64,000 nt of DNA from Perilla frutescens (lineage: Eukaryota > Streptophyta > Magnoliopsida > Lamiales > Lamiaceae): the NCBI GenBank assembly GCA_026008535.1, contig BRKX01000004.1, positions 10,875,501 through 10,939,500 of the forward strand, in the 5' to 3' direction. Both the position numbers and the translations under genes were made by a program. Below, piece after piece: positions 23,458 to 36,468 of the stretch (its first letter is position 1; each line of letters opens with the position of its first letter). The notes under the pieces were generated by a model. It was not told the DNA's origin. It searched no databases and saw only the letters and a list, made by a program, of their open reading frames with translations.

Positions 23458-26400
23458 TTTCACACGTGTTACTATCAAAGACCAGACCTGCTCCATGATA
23501 ATAGATAGTGGGAGTGTGATCAACGCCATGAGCCAGTATGCAGTTGACAAATTGGCGCTGACCACCATCAAGCATCCGAAGCCATACAAGTTGCAGTGGC
23601 TTACGGATCGAGGAGAGATCAAAGTAATGGCTCAGGTAAGTGTCTCATTCTCTATTGGTCGATTTTCTGACTCTGTTGTTTGCGATGTTATTCCTATGGA
23701 TGCATCACACATATTGTTAGGTAGACCATGGCAGTTCGACAGACAGACGATTCATGATGGCTTTGCAAACACGTACATCGTGAAGAGAGATGGACGGACT
23801 ACTACACTAACGCCGCTGTCCCCTAAAGCCGTTGTAGAGGATCAGAGAATTATGCAAGAGAGGTTTAGAGCTGAGAGAGCAAAAGAGGCCGCCGCCGCAG
23901 CCCGGATTGCCGCCAACGGCACCCAATCGACTGAGGCCCCCAAGAAGCCCGCCACTCCTACTTCTTCAGCCCCTAAACTGTCCTCCAATGATTCCCTTGT
24001 GCATGAGAATTCGTCTGGATTAGCTGCAAAGAAAGATCAAAACCGCAGCCTGTTTATTTCAATGAAACGCGTAGAAAAAGCATTAAAAGCAGGTTTACCT
24101 TTTGTTCTTCTATCTTATAAGAGCAGTGCTATTAATGATGTTTCTTTGCCTAGTGTTGTGCAGCCACTTATGGAGGAGTTCGCGGATGTGTTCCCAGAAG
24201 AGATTCCAAGTGGATTACCTCCAGTTCGTGGGATCGAGCACCAGATCGATTTCCAGCCCGGTGCTGTCTTGCCAAATCGACCAGCATACCGGACGTCCCC
24301 TGAAGAGACCAAGGAAATCGATAGACAAGTGAAAGAGTTGCTTGAAAAGAAGCAGATTTGAGAGTCGATGAGCCCCTGTGCAGTTCCAGTCATTCTAGTG
24401 CCGAAAAAGAACAACGAGTGGAGAATGTGCATGGACTGTCGCGCCATCAACAAAATAACAGTGAAGTATCGATTCCCTATCCCTAGATTAGATGATATGC
24501 TTGATGAATTATCCGGTTCTAAAGTCTTTTCCAAAATTGATTTACGTTCTGGTTATTTTCAAGTTAGAATGCATGAAGGGGATGAGTGGAAAATAGCTTT
24601 TAAGACTAAGCATGGTTTATATGAGTGGTTAGTTATGCCTTTTGGTCTCACTAATGCACCGAGCACTTTTATGAGATTAATGAACCATGTTTTGCGTGAT
24701 GTGATTGGGAAATTTGTAGTTGTGTACTTTGATGATATCCTGATTTACAATCACAATGCACAGGCGCACCTAGCATATCTTAGGCGTGTTTTTGATATTC
24801 TGAGATTAGCCAAGTTGTATGGAAATTTGTCTAAATGCTCTTTTTGTTTAGATGAGGTTGTATTTCTTGGTTTTGTTGTGAGTGTACGTGGCATTGAGGT
24901 TGACCGTTCTAAAATCAAAGCGATTGAAGAATGGCCAATGCCCAAGTCAGCCACAGAGGTTCGATCCTTTCACGGCCTTGCCGGATTTTATCATCACTTT
25001 GTGCGCGATTTCTCTAGCATTGCCGCGCCTCTTACTGAGCTAAGTAAGAAGGATCGTAAGTTTGAGTGGGGTAAAGCACAGCATGAAGCATTTACACGTT
25101 TAAAGCATCTTTTATGTCATGCACCTGTTTTGTGTTTACCTGATTTTGATAAGGTTTTTGAGATTGAATGTGATGCCTCCGGGATAGGTATTGGTGCTGT
25201 TTTGATGCAGGAACGGCGTCCAGTTGCCTACTTCAGTGAGAAATTAAATGGTGCAGCCCTGCGTTATTCTACCTATGACAAAGAGTTGTACGCATTGAAG
25301 AGATCATTAGAGACGTGGCAGCATTATCTGTGGCCAAAGGAGTTCGTAATTCACACAAACCATGAGAGCTTAAAGCATTTGAAAGGGCAGCAAAATCTGA
25401 ACAAGAGACATGCGAGATGGGTCGAGTTCATCGAGTCATTCCCGTACATCATCAAATACAAGAAAGGAGACGAAAACGTCATAGCCGATGCCCTATCTAG
25501 ACGGTACACATTGCTGAATTTAATGCATGCTAGAATGCTTGGTTTTGAGTCGATTAAGAGTCTGTATGCATATGATCCATTCTTTGCTTCGATTTTTTAT
25601 GAGTGTTCGAAAAAGTCTAAGTCTTTTGATGGGTTTTTCGTGCATGATGGATTTTTATTTCGTGGTTCGCAGTTATGCATTCCTAGTTGTTCTATGCGTG
25701 AGCTACTTGTGTTAGAATCGCATGCGGGAGGTTTAATGGGTCACTTTGGTGTGAATAAAACATTAAGCATGCTGCATAAGCATTTTTATTGGCCGCATAT
25801 GAGAAGAGATGTTGAACATGTGTGTAGTAGATGTGTTACTTGCCATAAGTCTAAGTCTACATCACATCCGTTTGGTTTATACACGCCTCTACCCGCCCCT
25901 AGTTCACCTTGGATTGATTTGTCTATGGATTTTATCTTGGGTTTACCTAGGTCTAGATCGGGTAAGGATTCTGTTTTTGTGGTTGTTGATCATTTTTCTA
26001 AAATGGCGCATTTCATTGCATGTAGAAAAACTGATAATGCTATGCATATTGCAAATCTATTCTTTGTGCATGTAGTTAGATTGCATGGTATTCCTAAAAC
26101 TATTGTTAGTGATAGGGATTCCAAGTTTTTAGCACACTTTTGGCGAGTTTTGTGGGGAAAATTAGGGACTAAGCTGTTGTTTTCTACTGCATGTCATCCA
26201 TAAACCGATGGTCAAACTGAGGTTGTGAATCGCACTTTAGGCACACTACTTAGGTCTTTAATTAAAAATAATCTGAAGTCTTGGGAAGAGTGTTTACCTT
26301 ACGCTGAATTTGCATATAATCGTGTGGTACATTCTTCTACTAATATGTCTCCTTTTGAGGTTGTTTATGGATTTAATCCGTTAACACCTACTGATTTGTT

Positions 26401-27022
26401 ACCTTTACCTGTTGAGCATCTAACAAGTGTTAAAGGTTTGAGAAGAGCTGAGCAAGTTAAGGAGATGCATGAGAGAGTGCGTGCTCGCATTGAGCACAAA
26501 GGGAAGCACACGGCTGACTCCAGAAACATGCGACGCAAGCAAGTGATATTTCAGCCCGGAGATCGCGTTTGGATTCATCTGAGTCCCGGACGGTTTCCAA
26601 ATCTGAGAAAGTCTAAGTTGTCACCACGTGGAGATGGTCCTTTCACAGTTCTAAGTCGTGTAAACGACAATGCTTACCGCATTGATCTTCCTGGTAAGTA
26701 TACATGTTCTTCAACTTTCAATGTTGCTGATTTATCTCCGTTTGTTGCAGATGAGTTCGATCAAGACGAAGATCCAAATTCGAGGATGAATTCTCTTCAG
26801 CAGGGGGGGAATGATGAAGCCATGCAAGGCATTGAAGGCCTTGAACCCGAGCTGCAATTCAAAGGTCCATTGACGCGACTTCGAGCAAAGAAATTACAAG
26901 GTTATTTCCAAGTGATGATTCGCAAGAAGTTTGAGGAATTAGAAGATGCAAAGTGCATCCATACTTTAGTTAATTTATTAACTAATGAAGATCAAGATCA
27001 TAGCATTGAGAATATAACTTGA
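23458..27022 (+). pseudogene. Gyp-1 pol (protease, RT, RNase H, integrase), ending in the 3' LTR
   Basis: From 23495 to TGA 27020-27022 a single frame is used, interrupted only by stops at 24359 (TGA) and 26201 (TAA); both fit single C-to-T changes. Domains in order: protease (IIDSGS, 23,500; ILLGRPW), RT (PCAVPVILVPKKN, 24,380; YFDD at about 24,727), RNase H (FEIECDASGIGIG, 25,160), integrase zinc finger (H..H..C..C, 25,720-25,850), integrase core (SMDFILGLPRSRSGKD; ending TDGQTEVVNRTLGTLLR), and a C-terminal part. The last 70 codons, from 26812, are in the 3' LTR and include GPLTRLRAKKLQGYF. Confidence 0.9.
26801..26811 (+). other. Gyp-1 polypurine tract
   Basis: The sequence from 26799, AGCAGGGGGGGAA, directly precedes the LTR start TGATGAAG at 26812. 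It lies within the pol reading frame, as expected if coding continues into the LTR. Confidence 0.8.
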
Positions 27023-28097
27023 AGAGTTGAAGAAGAGAGCAAGAAGAAGTGCATTTGTGCATGGAGCTGTTTTCGCCCTTGATTTAATTTAATTAAGGGG
27101 TTGATTTTTATCTAGACTATAGTATTTATTTAATTACTTTAGACTATAGTTTAGATCAGTTTTTAATTAATTTTTAAGTATAATTTTCGTTCCCTTTAGT
27201 ATAGGTTTGACTAGAATTGTATTTAAGGCAATTTCCAACCTTGAATAGAATTCTAGTTTAGGCTTTTTTATAGTATAGTTAGAGATCCTTTTTGGATCAG
27301 ATTTTTAGGGTTTTTTATTCATTATTTTCGTGCATTATGAGCCCTATAAATAGTGGAACCATGTTACTTTGATATTTTAGACATTATTGATTAAAATTTC
27401 TTTTGCATTCAATTTGTGTCTCAACCGTTTAAAGCTTTTGATTGTTTTCCTCGAAAATTATCATTCTTGAAGCCTAGCAAACTTTGAGTCTTACATCAAG
27501 GGAATGTTCTAATTCATACGAAGAATTAGGGTGAACTCGCTACGAAGAACAACTTAGAGATTCATTTTCGTCGTACAAGATACGTCGGGGATTAATCGGG
27601 TTGCGATTCTCAACACTACCACCTTCGACCTTCATCAAACGACATCCTACATCCTTCACCAACGTTCGTGTCCCTCCCAAGCCATCAAGACCTGATCGTG
27701 TGTCGATCATCAAGAGTTCGGTTCCATTCGGCATAAATTCATCGTGTTTTCCATCTATACCGTAAGTCCTTCGAACCATTATCATATCCTATCTTCCCTA
27801 GCCATTCTTAACCCATAAATCTCATCCCAAATACCATCATCTTCCAGCTATAATTCTCATCCCAAATCAGCCCCTTTCTTGTTGGATTTGTGTTCCGTTT
27901 TTGTGTCGTAGTCTAGGTATCGTATTTAGATATAGATTTGTTCGATCATTGTTTTTGAGTTTCTATTCCTTCAAGTCAGTTTATTTTCAAAATATTTGAG
28001 TCTTAGAGTAGGGTTGAATCCTTCCAAGTTGACGTGTTCGATTCTAGAAGTCTTCTGCGCGTTTTCGTATCCTGTACAAATTGTCCGGGTTACACCA
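26812..28097 (+). repeat. Gyp-1 3' LTR
   Basis: Same length as the 5' LTR (1,286 bp) and nearly identical. Coding runs to 27022; TATAAATA is at 27345-27352; it ends GGTTACACCA. The next bases are AGGTC, the second copy of the target duplication, then Gyp-2 leader. Confidence 0.93.
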
Positions 28098-28609
28098 AGG
28101 TCTGTGATATTTTCAAAATTGAAATGTTTCGAGTAATGTGTTATTAAAATAGTTACACATAACCCAGCAGCTATCGTCTTAGCCGAGCTTACTCTAGAAA
28201 GGTACTAAAGTTCATGTTTTGAATATCTTTAGTGCTCTTATGAAAAGTATATGTATATAATTGTATGCATGATATACAAATACAAGTGATCTCAGTGTGT
28301 GATTTAAAGCATGGTGAAAAGTATGATTTATAAAGCATTGTGAAAATTATGTTTTACAAAGTGAGAATATCAATGTTTTCATGTCAAATCCATTTGATGC
28401 ATAAACATCATCTGAGCTAGTTTTAGACCAGAACTTAGCTTGATTTGAACATAGATGCACTGGACATAAGTACCTAGTTTGACTTTAGAGCTTCTTTAGC
28501 TCACTGGAATTTATGATCTACATGAATCTAAGTGCATTGTATCGTTACCTTAGAATTTTATAAGAGTATTTAACAATCAAAGTATCTAACGTATGAAAAA
28601 GTGTATAGG

Positions 28610-29645
28610 ATGCCGCAAAGACGTCAAAATAATCAGGCACAAAATCCTCCACAAGAAGATACGACACATGTTATAGCTCAGTTCTGAACGTACCACCCTC
28701 CAACCTTTAACGGTCAGGGTGAACCGACCGAGGCTAAAGAATAGCTACGAATGATGGAATGCACATTTGCCTATATGATGTGTTCTGATCCTCAGCGCAT
28801 TGCATGTACAATCTTCCAGCTCACCAATGATGATGATCATTGATAGGAAACACATAGAAGGTCGATGACACCTGAGCAGTTTGTGAATATGACTTGGGAG
28901 GAGTTCAAGCAAGCTATTATGTGGAAGTTTGTTCCCATGTGCTATTGAGATTAGAAAGAAACTGAGTTCCTACATTTAACTTAGGGAAATATGACCGTGA
29001 ATGATTATGAATAGAAGTTCAATCATCTATCTAGGTATGCTCCACACCTGACGGACACTGATGAGAAAAAAACCTATAGGTTTAAAAGAGGTTTGCGAAT
29101 TGAGATTAGTAGTATCATAGCGGGGCGTGGCATGGCCACGTATGCTGAAACTCTCGAATGAGCTCAAGATGTGGAATCCTCACTTCGCAAGAATGAGAAC
29201 AAGATTGATGAGTCAAAGGGAAAAAGAAATTGGGATGATAATAAGAATAAGGGTCGTGGTTTTGATAAAAAGACTAGAATGAAAAAAGGATCAAATTCTA
29301 AAACACAGCAAGAAAAACCATTATGACAAACTTGTGGAAAAAAGCATAATGGTGAATGTATGAAGGGAAGAAATGTGTGTTATAGGTGCTGGCAACCAGG
29401 ACATATGTCATATAATTGTTCAATGAATAAGGAAAAAGAAGTGGCTAGGCCAGGACAACCTCCGGCAAGAAATGCTCGAGCATTTACTCTTAATCGACAA
29501 GATGCTGCACGAGAGCCTGGAAATATGGCAGGTATGATTAGCATATCAAATATGCATATACTTGCATTATTTGACACTGGAGCTTCACATTCATTTATAT
29601 CTGCCGCACTATGCTCTAAGCTAAAACTGACTAAGGAAAAAACTT
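28610..29645 (+). pseudogene. Gyp-2 gag and start of protease
   Basis: Starts at ATG 28610 (MPQRRQNNQAQNPPQED). The Gag core is recognisable (YHPPTFNGQGEPTEA; WEEFKQAIMWKFVP) but has about nine in-frame stops. The knuckle CYRCWQPGHMSYNC is at about 29,380-29,420 and the protease site LFDTGASHSFIS at about 29,570. The frame is lost at the A-rich run near 29,640. Confidence 0.88.
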
Positions 29646-32600
29646 AATGAAGCGTTAGAAGTTAGTATACCTTCAGGGAAGATCTTAATTGTTGATCGAG
29701 TATGCAAAAACATAGATTTGAACCTTGGGTATAGATCACTAAGTGCAGATTTACATGTTTTAGACTTAAGAGACTTTAATATTATCCTCGGAATGGATTG
29801 GTTAGGGGCTAACCATGCCACAATTAAGTGTCTTGAAAAAGAGTTAACCTTCTAAAGACTGAAAGAGCCGGAATTCACTTTCCATGAATCAAAGTTGAGA
29901 ACTAGAGTGAGTTATTTCCGCGATGAAAGCAATGAAGATCCTTAGAAGAGAAGAATGTGAATCGTTCTTGGTAAGTTTGATAATGAACAAGTCAGAAAAA
30001 GTGACAATTGATGATGTACCTGTGGTGCGGGATTATAAAGACGTTTTTCCAGAGGACTTGCCAGGTTTGCCTCCAGACAGACAAGTTGAGTTTACAATAG
30101 ACTTGCTTCCGGGAGCTACTCAAGTATCAAGAGTGTTGTATCGCATGGAAACAAAGGAGTTAGAGGAGTTTAAGGTTCAATTACAGGAACTCATAGATAA
30201 GGGTTATATTCAACCCAGCGTCTCACCATGGGGAACACCTGTATTGTTCGTTAAGAAGAAAGATGGAACACTCCGAATGTGTATAGACCATAGAGAGTTG
30301 AATAAGTTAACTATCAAGAACTAATATCCTTTACCCAGAATTGATGACTTATTTGACCAATTGAAATGAGTGGGCGTATTCTTCAAGATTGATTTAAGGT
30401 CTAGGTATCATCAACTTAAGATTCGGAAGGAAGATATACCCAAGACTGCATTTCATACATGCTATGATCACTATGAGTTTATAGTGATGTCTTTTGGTTT
30501 TAGTAATGCACCTGCAGTTTTTATGGGTTTGATGAATCGAGTTTTTCACCCATATCTAGATAGATTTGTAATTGTCTTCATCGATGATATACTAATATAT
30601 TCCAAAAATGAAGATCAACATGTTGAACATTTGAAAATTGTGCTAGACACACTACGAAGAGAAATACTTTATGCCAAATTCAGCAAATGTGAATTTTGGT
30701 TAAAGGAAGTGGTGTTTTTGGGACACATTGTCTCAGATCAAGGTATTAAAGTGGACCCTACCAAAGTGAATGCAGTTAGTGAATGGAAAACCCCGACAAG
30801 CGTACATGAGATACATAGTTTCTTGGGTCTAGCTGGGTATTATAGAAGATTTATTGAAGGATTTTTCAAGATAGCAAGATCTATGACCCAACTATTGAAA
30901 AATGAGAACAAATTCAAATGGACTGATGATTGTGAGAGAAGCTTCCAAGAATTGAAAAAGAGGTTAGTTGCTGCACCAGTACTAGCTATACCAGAAGAAT
31001 TTGAAGGGTTCGTGGTTTTCACGGACGTATCAAAGCAGGGTTTAGGTTGTGTTCTAATGCAAAATGGATAGGTGATTGCATATGCATCACGTCAGTTGAA
31101 ACCACATGAGAATAACTACCCGACACATGATTTGGAATTGGCTGCCGTGGTGCATGCATTAAAAATTTGGAGACACTATTTATATGGTGGAAAGACTGTG
31201 ATTTACTCAGATCACAAAAGCTTAAAATATCTGTTTGAGTAGAAAGAGCTCAACATGAGGCAAAGAAGATGGTTAGAGCTGGTCAAAGATTATGACTGTT
31301 CCATCCAATACCATCCATGAAAGGAAAATATTGTTGATGATGCCCTAAACAGGAAGAATCGAGTAGAATCGAGTTATCTGATAACTCAACAAGAACATAT
31401 CACCAAGGACTTTGCCAAACTTAGCATTGAAATTGTAACTTCACCAGATAACATAATTGCGCATATAACAACGATGATAATGAAGCCTAACTTACAAGGC
31501 CGAATCATTGAAGCTCAACAAAAAGATGTCTATCTCGAGAAGATTAAAAGAAGAATAGGTCAAGGAGCCCCTGGTGAATTCGTAATTGCAGATGATAATG
31601 CATTGATGTACGGGAATAGAATTTGTGTGCTGTGTAATGAAGAATTGATAAGAAAAATTTTAGATGAAGCTCATTGCACGTCTTACACTGCTCATCCAGG
31701 GAGTACTAAAATGTATTGAGATTTGAGAATAACGTTCTGGTGGCAAAATATGAAAAGAGACATTGCAGCTTATGTTGAAAGATGCATGACTTGTCAACAA
31801 GTCAAAGCAGAACATCAAAGGCCATCTGGATTGCTCAAACCACTTGAACATCAATGGACTTTGTGGTTGGTCTACCAAAGTCATTGCGTGGAAATCATGC
31901 CATATGGGTTATCATTGACTGTTTGACCAATTCAACACACTTCTTACCGATCAAGATGACTTTATGATTGGATAAACTAGCACAAATTTATGTAAGAGAA
32001 ATTGTAAGACTTCATAGTGTACCTGTGTCAGTGACATCAGAGCGCGATACGTGGTTCACGTCTAAATTTTGGCAAAGCTTACAAAATACAATGGACACAA
32101 AATTAAATTTTAGTACAACTTTTCACCCACAGACTGATGGATAGTCTGAAAGAATAATACAGACCCTAGAGGATATACTCAAGGTTGTGGTCATGGATCA
32201 ATGAGGAAGCTGGGAGGAATATTTACCTTTAGTTGAATTTGCTTACAACAGCAGTTTTCAAGGGACCATTAGAATAGCGCCTTATGAGGCTTTATACGGT
32301 CGAAAGTGCAGATCACCACTTTATTGGGATGAAATTGGTGAAAGAAAAATTTTGGCCCCAGAAATTATACAGAAAACTGTTGAGGTTATTGATAAAGTAA
32401 GACAAAGAATGAAAGAGGGCCAAGCTCGACAGAAAATGTATGCATATAAAAGAAAAAAAGATTTACAATTTCAAGTAGGAGATAAGGTGTTCCTGAAAAT
32501 ATTTCCTACAAGAGGCATTGTGCGATTCGGAAAGAAAGGAAAGTTACGGCCTAGATATATTGGACCGTATGAAATTCTTGAACGAATCAGAGAAATTGCC

Positions 32601-32938
32601 TACAAGTTGGCGTTACCACCAAAGTTAGGAGGAATTTATGACGTGTTCCATGTTTCAATGCTTCAAAAATAAATTTTTGATCCAAGTCACGTCGTAAATT
32701 AGAAAGAAATAGAAGTAAATCTAGATTTGACATATGATGAGTTTCCTATAGTTATTCTCGACAGAAAAGTCCAAAAGCTGCGGAATAAAGAGTTAATGCT
32801 TGTGAAAGTTCAATGGAGCAGACACGGACAAGAGGAAGCTACATGGGAACTTGAAGATCAGATCCTGAAAAATTATCCAACCCTCATCATAGCAGGTATA
32901 TTCAATTTCGTGAACAAAATTTTATTTAAGGAGAGGAG
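29646..32938 (+). pseudogene. Gyp-2 pol with C-terminal chromodomain
   Basis: Rest of protease (IILGMDWL, 29,780), RT (DVFPEDLPGLPPDRQVEF, 30,040; VIVFIDDILIYSKN, 30,570), RNase H (VVFTDVSKQGLGCVL, 31,010), integrase zinc finger and core (31,640-32,300), and a chromodomain near 32,727-32,900 (VQWSRHGQEEATWELED). Stops such as those at 30322, 30367 and 31069 and frame changes kill the ORF. A chromodomain places it among chromoviruses; with the TGTAACACCCC LTR this suggests Tekay/Del. Confidence 0.9.
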
Positions 32939-32940
32939 GA
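32928..32940 (+). other. Gyp-2 polypurine tract
   Basis: AAGGAGAGGAGGA immediately precedes the 3' LTR start TGTAACACCCC. Confidence 0.8.
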
Positions 32941-34958
32941 TGTAACACCCCGAAAAATATAGTATTTAAATTTCATGAAATTAGAAATTTCATGAAATTA
33001 GAAATCATATTATAAAAGTAGAAGTTAATGGGATCATTTTTTATATCAAAAACATTCCAAATCGGCTTCATTTTATCTTTCAACGAAAATTTATTTCTTT
33101 GACAATTTGAACCCAAAAATATTCCAAGTAAGCCCAATAATTCTATTCACTTAAAGATTCATTTCCAGCCTAACTGAGTCTCATTTTTAACCACTCTATT
33201 AATTAAATATATGTGTTATACATAGTATTGTTATTAAAAGGAATCAAGATACATAAATATTATTTAATTGATTTCCTCTTCCAATACATTAGCCACTTCG
33301 AAATAGTTTGTAAGTGCTTAATGCCTAAAATCTAATATTATCTATGTGTGCTGCTGATAAGTAGTAATATATGTTTAATTTTATTTTTCTTTTCTTAAGT
33401 AGTAACACAAGCTTAGTCATGTATATACATAGTTATAGGTTGGGCACGTGTAAGTGTAGGAATGAGTGTGTAAATATGGAGATTGCTTAAGTAATAAGGA
33501 ATTAATAATAATAATAAAATAAAATATTAAACCAATTGAAATTGGTCATTTGGGAGTGCATTTCAAAGAGATTAGTGTACTACATATACATATGTTGTAT
33601 GTGTATATATATATATAATATAGGGGGTTGGGCTATGGTTAATCAAAAGGGAAAAAAACAAGAAAAGAAAAATAAACAATGAAAAAAAAAAGAATTGAAG
33701 GAAGAAAATTTAAGGTGAGATTCTTAGCACTGAAGTTTTCTTTTGATTTAATTTTCGGTTAATTTGGCTATTCAAGTTTTAAAATTTTTATGTCGTTGTA
33801 ACTTCGTGTTATAAGTTTTATTTCCATTATTTTTAAATTTTTAATCCAATATTATTTGATATATCAATTCTCAAGTTTTGCCCATAATATATTAAATGAA
33901 TCCAACTCCCAAATTCATATTCTCTCAGTTTTAGTTTAATACTTGGGAATTAAACTAGGATTTTTAGAAAAAGTGATTCAGTCCTATAAGTAAAATATTG
34001 TATATTACTCAAAATAAATTCTAAAAATTAGAATTCACTTCTATACGTTAAACCAAACTTCTTAGTTATTGAATTCAATTCACAATCCATATCTCTTCAT
34101 TTTGGTCTAGAAAGTCCGATAATTTCTCAATCAGGGTCGCTAAGTTGATTTATTTCATCAAATGCGTATTATTCGCCCATTTAACTCCATTTTAATTCCA
34201 AACGATCCCAAGGCATAGGAAGTTCCTACTTAAGTTATTTAGAACCTAAGTTATTACCTTAATGACCTATTTGAGATTTCTAAGATATAATTTCTATTTT
34301 ATAGGTCGAGACGAACGAGAAGCATAATAGTATCGCATAAAACTTTCATTACACTTTGAGATCATCCAGGTGGGTTTTTCTATAACTCACAATGATGTTT
34401 TAAATTCGTCCATGAAAAGCATGTTAAATGTTTTAATAGAAGTATTTACGCAATGATTGGATGTTTTGAGACTTCATGTACAGAAGAATTCCGACTTACA
34501 AGCATAGACGGTTTATTTTTTAACTAAATGTCTAGATAAGTAACCATAAAGTATTCATGTGATCACATTAGGTCTCTTATCCAATGAAGAAGAGTAAACT
34601 TTGTTAAAAAGTATGTTTATGATTGATTTTAAAGCATGAAAGTATGACATGAACGTAAGTTAATGCCCATTGAGTGTTTTGTGGAACTCAACCTAAATAT
34701 TTTTAAATGTTTCCAGGTCCTAGAGATCAAGCTGGTTGATGACGAGCAGCTGGAGTGGGTTTGATGGTTGACCCTTGTATGGTTTTTGCTTAAAACCATC
34801 TTTAAACTTATGTTTGTATGTTAAATATTAAATGCTTCCGTTGGTACTCTGCAAACCTTTTAAGTTTGAAAGTTGTTGACCCTAACGGTCAATTTTTGAC
34901 TGTATATACAAATATTTTGAATGTGTATAAGAGTTAGCCATGGTGTTTTTAAATGTGT
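32941..34958 (+). repeat. Gyp-2 3' LTR, part 1 (interrupted by Cop-3)
   Basis: Runs from TGTAACACCCCG to the target duplication TGTGT (34954-34958). AT-rich and non-coding. The remainder is at 58723-58983, giving an original LTR of about 2.27 kb. Confidence 0.88.
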
Positions 34959-36392
34959 TGTTGGGGTTTTTTCAAATTAAACCACCACAGGATCATTTGG
35001 TTGTTCATTAATTCATGTTCATGCAAATCTTTTTATGTCACATGCATGTTTATCACATCACGCACAAAACCATGTAAAATGAATCTAATAAAGCGGAAGA
35101 AATAGATCCGAATTACTTACAATTGTCAGATGATCTGTGGGCAAGATTAAAGATCTAATCTTGTTGTTGAATGAACTATGACAGACGCCCTTTTTTCCCA
35201 AAAATTCGACCAGCACAGATTCTACTCCAAGATCTTCTGTTGTAATCTCGGACTGTATCTAGATTCAGAGTGGGCTGAAATCTTCTAGATAAGTTTGTGA
35301 AATCTGTGGATAACTTTGAGAGACAAAGAGGGGCTAAATTATTATCACATAAATTTTCGAACACACCTCCTCTATTTATAGGGGAGATGGACGAAAATTG
35401 GTCTCCCAACCCTACAGAGTTTGGGCCTCTATCTCAAGTTCAATATCCAGTCAACTATCAGTCAATTCGGCTACAACAGGGATCTAGAAGAATATTAAAT
35501 TGGCCCACTAATTTATTTAATATCCAATATCCAATAAACTTAGGATATAATTAAATAAATTAAGTTTTACTTTTATTCCACTAAAGAAGGAAAACTGACC
35601 TACCAATTTAATACATATTTACGAATATGCTTTCTCCTTTAGTCTAGTCATTCCCCGTGTTTAAGATATAATGTTCATTAATTAATTATAGTAATTAATT
35701 ATGTCAGCCTCTAACAGCTATAATTAATTAACATTTAAAACCTTGAGTAGTACCACACAAGCTTTACCATGTAAGAAATAAATTCCACCTACAGGGTTTC
35801 AACATGAACTTGTGTTTCCTCAAGAGAACATCATCAACCTGGCGCACTAGGACACGGTGCTCATGCATACTGCTCGAGACATCATGTATACATTATTATT
35901 ATCCAAGATATCGAATTCGATCTACAAAAAGATCTCACCCATTGATAAATCAAAGTAATAAACAACATACACATATGTTCACCAATATCACATGAGTTCA
36001 GAACCCGAACTCTGTGGATCTTTATTCTCTCAGTAACTGGGTCAGAGACAGAGAATAGTATCCTATCGCAATCCTCCTCAATACACTAATGAGTGTACTA
36101 GAATAATCAGTTAGTCAAGATAAACTAACTTATCAGATTACTGTGTACCGATGGTGTGTTCAAGACTATCTAAGCCGTTAGCTGTTTAATACATTACAAG
36201 GTTCTAATGATATGATCTTACCGTGTGACTCCCCACACCATATCATCTACAATGTAAGTATATGGAACATTGCATAGAACAATTATAGAACATAATCTAA
36301 ATGCAAACAGTGACTGCAATAACTTTCATTTCATATCATCATATCATCAGAAAAGTATACAAAGACAAGTCTTCCAGTATACAAAACTAACA
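34959..36392 (-). repeat. Cop-3 3' LTR (1,434 bp)
   Basis: TGTTGGGGTT to AACTAACA on the plus strand. Minus-strand TATAAATA lies at 35380-35373. The polypurine tract (AGTGGGAGAT on the minus strand, 36402-36393) abuts its right side, proving minus orientation. Confidence 0.93.
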
Positions 36393-36468
36393 ATCTCCCA
36401 CTTATACTTGAAATATGTCTTTCAAGAATAATAACTAACTGGCTAACTCTCCAATCAAAACTATCAAC

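Larger units (their letters stand above)
19721..28097 (+). mobile_element. Gyp-1: full-length Ty3/gypsy element, CRM-like
   Basis: Two 1,286-bp LTRs flank an internal region with PBS, gag, protease, RT, RNase H, integrase and polypurine tract. Target duplication is AGATC (19716-19720) against AGGTC (28098-28102), one mismatch. By eye the LTRs differ at about 19 positions (roughly 1.5%), so this is a young insertion. It lies in the leader of Gyp-2, between its PBS and gag. Pol has few lesions. The C-terminus of the polyprotein is encoded inside the LTR, a feature described for CRM centromeric chromoviruses; clade assignment is an inference. Confidence 0.93.
19496..34958 (+). mobile_element. 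Gyp-2: Tekay/Del-type Ty3/gypsy chromovirus, main part, with Gyp-1 inserted
   Basis: Pieces in order: 5' LTR tail (19496-19685), PBS and first leader bases (19686-19720), interruption by Gyp-1, leader (28098-28609), gag (28610-29645), pol with chromodomain (29646-32938), polypurine tract, and 3' LTR part 1 (32941-34958). The rest of the 3' LTR continues at 58723-58983 beyond Cop-3. It is the host element of both Gyp-1 and Cop-3, so it is older than both. The LTR starts TGTAACACCCC, as in Tekay/Del elements. Confidence 0.88.

Noticed and set aside
28610..32940. RIP-like or deaminase mutation of Gyp-2
   Set aside because: Several stops fit C-to-T, but others need transversions (for example GGA to TGA); ordinary decay with methylcytosine loss is enough.
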